The position numbers were made by a program, and so were the translations under genes. From assembly GCA_014377535.1 (NCBI GenBank), contig JACMPK010000067.1, forward strand, positions 1-61,314: a stretch of DNA of 61,314 nucleotides, in the 5' to 3' direction. This document shows, one piece after another, positions 55,169 through 61,314 of this stretch (position 1 is its first letter; the number at the start of each line of letters is the position of its first letter). The stretch comes from Gemmatimonadaceae bacterium. GTDB taxonomy: Bacteria > Gemmatimonadota > Gemmatimonadetes > Gemmatimonadales > Gemmatimonadaceae. Below the pieces are notes generated by a model. The model saw nothing but the letters and a program-made list of their open reading frames with translations. It searched no databases and had not been told where the DNA came from.

Positions 55169-56998
55169 ATGCGCCTCTGGTTTCCCGCTGCCGTCGCCAT
55201 CACGCTCAGCCTGCATCCCGTGAGCATCCCCGGGTTCGGCACTCATGTCGACACCCGGAACGGCGAGTCGTCGGTTTCCACGGTGCCACTCGCATCAGAA
55301 GAATCACGCGACCCGCGTGTTCCGCTCAGCCTGGCAGGCCAGCAGTGGGTCGACAGCACGTTCGCGACGCTGTCGCCGCGTGCCCGCGCCGCCCAGCTCA
55401 TCCATGTGTGGCTTCTCGGTGATTACGAGAGCACCTCGGACAGCGCCTACGCCGTCACGGCACGCTGGGTCCGCGACGACGGTATCGGCGGGATTCTCAT
55501 GTCCGTGGGCTCGCCGATCGAGGTGGCGGCAAAGCTCAACGCGCTGCAGGCGCTGGCCCGCGTACCGCTGCTCGTCGGTTGCGACGTGGAACCGTCGATC
55601 GGGCGACTGGAGGGCGGACTTTTCATCCCATCGATGCTGAAGGGCGGCGGCGCCACGCTGATTCCGACGAACATGGCCATTGGCGCAACCGGCGACACGG
55701 CGCTCGCCTATCGCGCCGGCCTGATCACGGGCCGCGAATCCCGCGCGATCGGCATTCACCTGGCATATGCACCGGTCGCCGACGTGAACAACAATGCCGC
55801 CAACCCGGTCATCAACGTGCGGTCGTTCGGTGAAGACCCGGCCATGGTCGCGGCGCTTGCCGCAGCGTTCACGCGCGGCGTGCAGGATGGCGGCGCGCTG
55901 GCGACGGTCAAGCACTTCCCCGGGCATGGCGACACCGAGACCGACTCGCACAATGCCCTGCCCGTGGTGCGCCTGACGCATGCGCGGCTGGACAGCGTGG
56001 AGTTCCGACCGTTCCGCGCCGCAATCAACGCCGGTGCCGCAGCGGTGATGTCGGCCCACATCAGCAATCCCGAGTGGCTGGGTGACGACGTGCCGGCGAC
56101 ACTGCAGCGCCGTGTGCTGCATGACGAGCTGCGCGACTCGCTCCACTTCCGCGGCCTGACGATCACCGATGCGCTCACCATGCAGGGGGTGGCCCGCATG
56201 TTCTCGCAGGAGGAAATCGCGATCCGCTCCGTGCGTGCGGGCGCCGAGGTGCTGCTCAAGCCGGCCGACGTGGCGCCGGTGCTGCGCGCACTCACACTAC
56301 AGGCGCAGGTGGACGCGTCGTTCGCCGCGCTGCTCGACGCCGCCGCGCGCAAGAACCTGGAGATGAAGGTGCGCGTCGGCTTGAATCGCACCGCGCAGAT
56401 GTCCCTCGACTCGCTGCGGACGACCGTGGGCATAACGGCACATCGCCGCGTCGCCGCGCAGATCGCCGCTCGCGCGATCACGGTAATTCGTGACTCGGCG
56501 GGACGACTGCCGCTCGTCGCGACGTCCGGGCTGCACCTCGTGGTGTACACGCCCGAGACGGAGTTTGGTGGCGGCGACGCGTTCGTTGACGAGTTCCGGA
56601 AGGCGGCACGGGCAGAGGTCACGCGGGTCGGGCCAGCGACATCGCGCGAAACGCTCGACGCCCTGACCGCGCAGCTTCCACCTGATCGCGTCGTACTGCT
56701 CACCGTCGTCCGGCGCGTGGAAGGTCGCGGACGTGTCGCACTGTCGGAGGCATTTGCCGGCTGGGTGCGCGAGATCACGCCGCGCGTGAGGCCGATCGTG
56801 GTGGCTGCGGGCAACCCGTACGTGATCGGACAGTTTCCGGCGATCGGTGCATACATGGCGACATTCAGCGTTGGTGACGCTCCGGAACGCGCCGCAGCCC
56901 GTGCCCTGTTCAACGGCGGCTTCACGGGGCGGTCGCCGGTGGGCCTGCCCGGCGTGTTCTCGCGGGCGGACGGCATAGGCTCGAGGGCGGGTCAGTGA
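55169..56998 (+). CDS. Secreted glycoside hydrolase family 3 beta-N-acetylhexosaminidase (NagZ-like)
   Basis: Cleaves beta-N-acetylglucosamine linkages in peptidoglycan fragments. The 609-residue product has a probable N-terminal signal (about 1-20), a GH3 barrel domain (about 60-400) with the NagZ hallmark KHFPGHGDTETDSH near residue 245 and the nucleophile Asp in LTITDALTM near 330, and an additional C-terminal alpha/beta domain (about 430-600) not in short NagZ. AAGG lies 4 nt before the ATG. The stop overlaps the next gene's start. Confidence 0.9.
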   Translation: MRLWFPAAVAITLSLHPVSIPGFGTHVDTRNGESSVSTVPLASEESRDPRVPLSLAGQQWVDSTFATLSPRARAAQLIHVWLLGDYESTSDSAYAVTARWVRDDGIGGILMSVGSPIEVAAKLNALQALARVPLLVGCDVEPSIGRLEGGLFIPSMLKGGGATLIPTNMAIGATGDTALAYRAGLITGRESRAIGIHLAYAPVADVNNNAANPVINVRSFGEDPAMVAALAAAFTRGVQDGGALATVKHFPGHGDTETDSHNALPVVRLTHARLDSVEFRPFRAAINAGAAAVMSAHISNPEWLGDDVPATLQRRVLHDELRDSLHFRGLTITDALTMQGVARMFSQEEIAIRSVRAGAEVLLKPADVAPVLRALTLQAQVDASFAALLDAAARKNLEMKVRVGLNRTAQMSLDSLRTTVGITAHRRVAAQIAARAITVIRDSAGRLPLVATSGLHLVVYTPETEFGGGDAFVDEFRKAARAEVTRVGPATSRETLDALTAQLPPDRVVLLTVVRRVEGRGRVALSEAFAGWVREITPRVRPIVVAAGNPYVIGQFPAIGAYMATFSVGDAPERAAARALFNGGFTGRSPVGLPGVFSRADGIGSRAGQ

Positions 56999-58194
56999 TG
57001 CGACGCGGACTGGCTCTCGGGTTCATGGGCCTGACGTGCGCCGCGTGCCTGCACTCGCAGGGGCCGCGCCCGCTGCGGACAGAACGCTGGTCGCCGAGCA
57101 TGACGGAGCGTGTGAGCGACTCGGTTCGCGCCGTGCTGACGCGCGCACTGGCAGACAATGCGTTTCCCGGCGCCGTCGCGATCGTTGGGAATCACGCCGG
57201 CATCACGGCGTCGTTTGGCGTGGGCCAGCTGGACGCGGCAGACGCGACGCGTCCCACGCTTTCGACCATCTACGACCTCGCCTCGCTGACGAAGATCATT
57301 GCGACGACATCGCTGATGGTGCAGCTCGTGGATCAGGGTCGTGTTGCGCTGGATGCACCGGTGGTGCGCTATCTGCCTGAATGGCGCGGGCCGCGCGCGT
57401 CGGACGTCACGATCCGGCAGCTCCTCACGCACAGCAGCGGCCTCGCGGCGTGGCGCGCGTTCTACAAGGAAGCGACGGACGCTGCCGACGCGCGCGCGCA
57501 GCTGATGCTGGTCGGCCCCGATGCGATCCCGGGTACACGGTACGTATACAGCGACATGAACTTCATGTTGCTCGGCATGGTCGCCGAAAAGGTCACCGGC
57601 ATGCGGCTGGACAGCGCATTTCAGGCGCTCGTGGCCAAGCCGCTTCGCTTGCTGGACACCCGCTTCCGGCCCGACTCCTCGCTGCAGCCGCGCATCGCGC
57701 CAACGGAGTTTGATCCGTGGCGCCAGCGCCAGGCCCGCGGCGAGGTGCATGACGAGAATGCCTTCCGCTTCGACGGCGTGAGCGGCCACGCCGGCCTGTT
57801 CTCGACGGGCGACGACATGGCGCGCCTGGCGCGGCTCTGGTTGAATGGCGGCGTGCTGGATGGCACGCGACTGGTGTCGGCACGCACGGCGGCCCTGTTC
57901 ACGCGTGCGCAGGACACGCTCGTCAGCCGCCGCGCGCTGGGCTGGGAAACGCCGACCGGCACCAACTCCGCAGGCCACCGGATGTCGTCGCGCGCCTTCG
58001 GACACACCGGATTCACCGGCACGTCGATCTGGATCGATCCGGTGCGCGACCTGTTCATCGTGCTGCTCACGAACCGGGTGAACCCCACGCGCCAGAACAC
58101 GCGCATCGGCGGCGTCCGAGTGGCGCTGGCGGATGCCGTCATCGGGGCGCTGGGTGGCGCGCCGGCCCGACCATCGCCGCCGATGCCGGAATGA
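56998..58194 (+). CDS. Serine hydrolase, class C beta-lactamase/DD-peptidase family, lipoprotein
   Basis: A 398-residue serine-type hydrolase, probably lipid-anchored (lipobox TCAAC near residue 16). The active-site SxxK is in DLASLTKI near residue 100, YxN in YSDMN near 182, and the third motif (KTG-like) is HTG in GHTGFTG near 340. Such enzymes act on muropeptides or related amides; true beta-lactam resistance is not implied. The ATG shares one base with the GH3 stop (TGATG), so the pair is translationally coupled. Confidence 0.9.
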   Translation: MRRGLALGFMGLTCAACLHSQGPRPLRTERWSPSMTERVSDSVRAVLTRALADNAFPGAVAIVGNHAGITASFGVGQLDAADATRPTLSTIYDLASLTKIIATTSLMVQLVDQGRVALDAPVVRYLPEWRGPRASDVTIRQLLTHSSGLAAWRAFYKEATDAADARAQLMLVGPDAIPGTRYVYSDMNFMLLGMVAEKVTGMRLDSAFQALVAKPLRLLDTRFRPDSSLQPRIAPTEFDPWRQRQARGEVHDENAFRFDGVSGHAGLFSTGDDMARLARLWLNGGVLDGTRLVSARTAALFTRAQDTLVSRRALGWETPTGTNSAGHRMSSRAFGHTGFTGTSIWIDPVRDLFIVLLTNRVNPTRQNTRIGGVRVALADAVIGALGGAPARPSPPMPE

Positions 58195-58290
58195 GCTGGC
58201 GATTCGCAGGTCTTCCATGCAAGAAGTTTTGACATAAATTGAAGAGTGATCCGGTCGGGATTCCCCGGCCTACCCCCTGGAGGAAGTCGC

Positions 58291-58647
58291 ATGAGCACGA
58301 TGCAGACGCCTGATGTGCTGTTGTCCATTACGCCCGCCGCGACGGTCGAGGTGATGAAGTTCCTGCAGGCCGAGGCGGTCGATCCGACCATCGGCGGTCT
58401 GCGCGTCGCGGTGCAGCCGGGCGGCTGCAGCGGCTTCAAATACTCGCTGCTCATCGAAGACAAGCCGGCCGAGGACGACACCGTCCTTGCGCAGGAAGGT
58501 TACCAGGTCTTCGTCGATCCGTTTTCGCTGCAGTACCTGAGTGGCATCAACATCGATTACACGACGTCGATGCAGGGATCGGGATTCACGTTCAAGAACC
58601 CGCAAGCCACTGGTGGTTGCGGTTGCGGATCGTCGTTCTCGGCCTGA
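58291..58647 (+). CDS. erpA: Iron-sulfur cluster carrier, ErpA/IscA (HesB) family
   Basis: A-type Fe-S carrier of 118 residues. GGAGG precedes the ATG by 7 nt. The three cluster cysteines are C46 (QPGGCSGFKY), C110 and C112 (GGCGCGSSF). ErpA versus IscA cannot be separated by sequence alone. An AT-rich patch with TTGACA (58229-58234) lies upstream, but no good -10 follows. Confidence 0.92.
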   Translation: MSTMQTPDVLLSITPAATVEVMKFLQAEAVDPTIGGLRVAVQPGGCSGFKYSLLIEDKPAEDDTVLAQEGYQVFVDPFSLQYLSGINIDYTTSMQGSGFTFKNPQATGGCGCGSSFSA

Positions 58648-58676
58648 CGCTCTCGCAGGACCATTGCTTTCGAACG

Positions 58677-58704
58677 AGGCGGATCCCAACCGGTCCGCCT
58701 TTTT
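58677..58704 (+). terminator. Rho-independent terminator after erpA
   Basis: AGGCGGATCC (58677-58686) pairs with GGTCCGCCT (58692-58700) with one bulge and runs into TTTTT (58700-58704), 30 nt past the erpA stop. Confidence 0.8.
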
Positions 58705-58761
58705 CGTGCGCGTGATCACCGCACCGCGCCTCGACGACGCGCGATTACTTTGCCACGACCC

Positions 58762-60603
58762 ATGAAGAGCCTCGAAAAGATTCCCGTCGTGATCAGTGAC
58801 GATCCTGACACACTCGCCACGCGCGTGGCGGATCGTATCGAGGCGATCATGCGCGAGAATGCAGCGACGCACCGTCGCACGGTGCTTGGCCTGGCCACGG
58901 GCTCCACTCCGATCGGAGTGTACCGCGAGCTGATTCGCCGGCACCGCGTGCTTGGGCTGAGCTTTGCCAACGTGGTGACCTTTAACCTGGACGAGTACTG
59001 GCCGATGCCGCCGGACTCGGTGCATGCGTACCACCGCTTCATGTGGGAAAACCTGTTCGCGCACATCGACATTCCAGCGTCGCAGGTGCACCTGCTGCCG
59101 GGCACGATCGATCGCGCGGACGTCGCCGGTGTGTGCCGCGCGTACGAGGCGCGGATCGCTGAGGCTGGTGGCATCGACTTCCAGCTGCTCGGCATCGGCA
59201 AGACCGGCCACATCGGCTTCAACGAGCCCGGCTCCGGCCGCGACAGCCGCACGCGACTGGTGACGCTGGATGCCGTGACGCGCCGCGATGCCGCCGCCGA
59301 CTTCTTCGGTGCCGAAAACGCGCCGCGCGAAGCGATCACGATGGGCGTCGCCACGATCCTCGCCGCACGCGAAATCGCGATCCTCGCGACCGGTGAGCAC
59401 AAAGCCGGTATCGTGCGCCGCGCGGTGGAAGGTGCGATCGACCTGGAAGTCGCCGCCACGTTCCTGCAGGACCATCCGCGCACCACCTGCTTCCTTGACA
59501 GTGCGGCGGCTGCGGAGCTTACGCGGAACGCGACGCCATGGCTCGTCGACGAGGTCTCGTGGGATGCGGCGCTGGCGGTGCGCGCCGTGGTGTGGCTGTC
59601 GCAGACCGTCGGCAAGGCGATCCTCAAGCTTACGCAGCAGGATTATGCCGAGCACCGGCTGTCGTCGCTGGTGGCGGTGCATGGCTCTCCCGGCGCAATC
59701 AACGGGTTCGTCTTCAATGCGCTCGGTGCGCGCATTCGCGGTCGCAGCAAGCTGCATCGCCAGCGCCGCGTGATCTGCTTCTCGCCGCATCCCGATGACG
59801 ACGTGATCTCGATGGGCGGCATGCTGCGGAAGCTGGTCGAGAACCAGAACGCGATGCTGGTGGCGTACATGACGAGCGGCAACATCGCGGTCTTCGATCA
59901 TGACGTGCGACGTTACGCGGACTTCATCACGCGACTCGATCGTGACCAGCATATCAAGGGCGGCAACGCGAAGGAGTACGCGCAGCGCGTCACCGCGTTC
60001 CTCACGCGCAAGCGGCCCGGTGACGTGGACAGCGCTGAAGTGCAAAACATCAAGCGCATCATCCGCGAGGCGGAAGCGGTCAGCGGCATTGAAGTCGTGG
60101 GACTTTCGGCCGACAACGCACGGTTCCTGAACCTGCCGTTCTATCAGACCGGCAAGGTGCGCAAGGATCCGATCGGGCCCGATGACGTTCGGATCGTCCG
60201 TGAACTGCTCGAGGAGTTTCATCCTGAGGTGGTCTTCGTCGCCGGTGACCTGAGCGATCCGCATGGCACGCATCGCATGTGCAAGGAAGCCATCGACGCC
60301 GCAGTGACGGAGTATGTGGCACTCGGCCATCCGCGGCCGGAGATCTGGCTGTATCGTGGCGCGTGGCAGGAGTGGGCCGTGACCGATGCCACGGTGCTGG
60401 TGCCACTCAGCCAGGAGGAGCTGCGCCTGAAGATCCAGGCAATCTTCAAGCATCAGTCGCAGAAGGATTCCGCGCCGTTCCCCGGCCAGGATGACCGGGA
60501 GTTCTGGCAGCGCGTGCAGGATCGCAACACGGAGACGGCCGCGCAGCTGAATCGGCTCGGACTCGCCGAATATTTCGCCATGGAGGCGTACGTTGTCGAA
60601 TAG
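58762..60603 (+). CDS. nagB: Glucosamine-6-phosphate deaminase-like domain fused to a PIG-L/LmbE deacetylase
   Basis: A 613-residue two-domain protein. The N-terminal NagB-like domain (about 20-275) has GLATGSTPIGVYREL, VTFNLDEYWPM and GIGKTGHIGFNEPGSG; the last differs from the usual GxDGHIAFNEP, with Thr where E. coli NagB has catalytic Asp141. The C-terminal PIG-L deacetylase domain (about 335-560) has the zinc motif SPHPDDD near residue 343 and SDPHGTHR near 485. Amino-sugar N-deacetylation and deamination are plausible; the substrate is unknown. An upstream TTG at 58750 is a less likely start. Confidence 0.9.
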   Translation: MKSLEKIPVVISDDPDTLATRVADRIEAIMRENAATHRRTVLGLATGSTPIGVYRELIRRHRVLGLSFANVVTFNLDEYWPMPPDSVHAYHRFMWENLFAHIDIPASQVHLLPGTIDRADVAGVCRAYEARIAEAGGIDFQLLGIGKTGHIGFNEPGSGRDSRTRLVTLDAVTRRDAAADFFGAENAPREAITMGVATILAAREIAILATGEHKAGIVRRAVEGAIDLEVAATFLQDHPRTTCFLDSAAAAELTRNATPWLVDEVSWDAALAVRAVVWLSQTVGKAILKLTQQDYAEHRLSSLVAVHGSPGAINGFVFNALGARIRGRSKLHRQRRVICFSPHPDDDVISMGGMLRKLVENQNAMLVAYMTSGNIAVFDHDVRRYADFITRLDRDQHIKGGNAKEYAQRVTAFLTRKRPGDVDSAEVQNIKRIIREAEAVSGIEVVGLSADNARFLNLPFYQTGKVRKDPIGPDDVRIVRELLEEFHPEVVFVAGDLSDPHGTHRMCKEAIDAAVTEYVALGHPRPEIWLYRGAWQEWAVTDATVLVPLSQEELRLKIQAIFKHQSQKDSAPFPGQDDREFWQRVQDRNTETAAQLNRLGLAEYFAMEAYVVE

Positions 60604-60618
60604 TGCGGGTGGACGCTG

Positions 60619-61314
60619 ATGGAACGTGGTGGCTTCAGTGTCCTGGACGGACTGGTGCTGTTGGCGTATCTCGCCGGGACCACAGGCCTTGGTCTCTGGC
60701 TGGGCGGCAAGCAGAAGGATGCGAAGGACTACTTCGTCGCGAGTCATGCAATTCCGTGGTGGGGCATCCTGTTCAGCGTCGTCGCAAGCGAGACGAGCGC
60801 GCTGACGTTCATCAGCATCCCGGGCCTCAGCTATCTCGGCAACCTTGGCTTCCTGCAGGTCGTCGCCGGCTACATCATCGGCCGTTTCGTGGTGGCGTAT
60901 GTCCTGCTGCCGCGCTATTTCGCGGGTGAGCTGGTCACCGCCTATGCGCTGTTCGAAAAGCGATTCGGGCCGGAGACGCGACGTTTCACGAGCGTGATCT
61001 TCATGGCCACACGCGCCGTGGCCGACAGCGTGCGCATCTTCGCGACGGCCATTCCGGTCGCGCTGATCCTTGGCGACACCGTGCCGCGCCAATACGTCAT
61101 GCCGTCCGCGATCCTCGTGCTTGGATTGCTGACCGTCGTGTACACGTACAAGGGCGGCATGCGCGCCGTCGTCTATACCGAGATGATCCAGGCCGGCATC
61201 TACATCTTCGGCGGCATCTGCGCACTGGTGCTGCTGGGTCGCAGCATCGATGGCGGCTGGAGCACGATCATCGCGACCGCCGGCGCGTCGGGCAAGCTGC
61301 AGGCGATCGACTGG
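60619..61314 (+). CDS. Sodium:solute symporter (SSS family), truncated by window end
   Basis: The first 232 codons of a membrane transporter; no stop is reached before the window ends. The N-terminus has the SSS pattern: a first helix (VLDGLVLLAYLAGTTGLGLW), the loop KDAKDYFVASHAIPWWGILF, SETSALTFISIPGLSYLGN and the YKGGMRAVVYTEMIQAGIY motif of TM5-6. Transported substrate unknown; the NagB fusion 15 nt upstream suggests an amino sugar or sialic-acid-like solute, by inference. Confidence 0.88.
   Translation, partial: MERGGFSVLDGLVLLAYLAGTTGLGLWLGGKQKDAKDYFVASHAIPWWGILFSVVASETSALTFISIPGLSYLGNLGFLQVVAGYIIGRFVVAYVLLPRYFAGELVTAYALFEKRFGPETRRFTSVIFMATRAVADSVRIFATAIPVALILGDTVPRQYVMPSAILVLGLLTVVYTYKGGMRAVVYTEMIQAGIYIFGGICALVLLGRSIDGGWSTIIATAGASGKLQAIDW

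Noticed and set aside
56998-58194. An acquired beta-lactamase resistance gene
   Set aside because: The fold is shared with many peptidases and esterases; it is coupled to a cell-wall hydrolase and has no mobile context.
58229-58234. TTGACA as the -35 box of an erpA promoter
   Set aside because: The sequence 17 nt further on (CGGTCG) does not match a -10 element, so it is noted only in the erpA entry.

Overview
The window is about 61 kb of GC-rich bacterial chromosome with dense, mostly minus-strand coding. LptD, BamD, a Tol-Pal system and many lipoproteins show a double-membrane bacterium with an LPS-type outer membrane. Several features fit the phylum Gemmatimonadota (FCB group): SecA with large insertions, a NagB/PIG-L fusion, inositol-phosphate synthase beside a CDP-alcohol transferase, and the overall gene content. 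That placement is inferred from protein character only; no database search was possible. I see no phage, transposon, CRISPR, rRNA or defence genes, and no clear sign of recent transfer.

Layout: (1) 0.1-10.6 kb is a minus-strand cell-envelope run: sugar epimerase, TolQ/ExbB, TolR/ExbD, TonB/TolA-like protein, TolB, Pal, CpoB, TatC, LptD and a radical SAM enzyme, most joined by 1-4 nt stop/start overlaps. (2) 10.8-19.5 kb holds a secreted LysM protein and ssb, each followed by a hairpin terminator, then rimI-tsaB-tsaE (N-acetylation and tRNA t6A), uvrB, a bifunctional Rel/SpoT and radC. (3) 19.8-25.5 kb has a lone plus-strand outer-membrane barrel protein, then bamD-nadD-secA on minus. (4) 25.7-32.6 kb has a UDP-sugar dehydrogenase and a sugar aminotransferase downstream of carB, plus a GDP-mannose-dehydratase-like enzyme. 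(5) 32.6-36.1 kb is the alpha ribosomal operon rpmJ-rpsM-rpsK-rpsD-rpoA-rplQ-rpmB, with a short GTG-start rpmJ and a stem-loop-rich leader before rpoA. (6) 36.2-39.7 kb has smpB, a cell-wall amidase, pyrD and pyrF. (7) A plus-strand tRNA-Leu(CAG) at 39.9 kb has its own promoter and terminator.

(8) 40.1-46.0 kb (minus) holds an Rrf2 regulator with an unknown protein, aspartase, a DUF4149-like membrane protein, a glyoxalase-II-like hydrolase, thioredoxin reductase and an unusual Cys-rich Rossmann-like protein. (9) The Cys-rich protein ends a nearly gapless 13-gene run (54.9 to 45.1 kb). In transcription order the run is a CDP-alcohol phosphatidyltransferase, inositol-3-phosphate synthase, a YtkA-like lipoprotein, a small unknown protein, 2-oxoacid dehydrogenase E1 alpha and E1 beta, a small membrane protein, E2, two small unknown proteins, a PHP phosphoesterase, an SDR and the Cys-rich protein. 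(10) From 55.2 kb the strand switches to plus: a secreted GH3 hexosaminidase coupled to a class-C beta-lactamase-fold lipoprotein (cell-wall turnover), an ErpA-type Fe-S carrier, the NagB/PIG-L fusion and a sodium:solute symporter cut by the window end.

The most unusual items are the Cys-rich Rossmann-like protein, the SDR with an Asp/His/Lys active site, the NagB fusion lacking an expected catalytic Asp, the small membrane protein inside the oxoacid dehydrogenase run, and the inositol-lipid pair. Most other genes are conserved housekeeping genes. Apart from the tRNA, start codons and promoters are inferred by eye.
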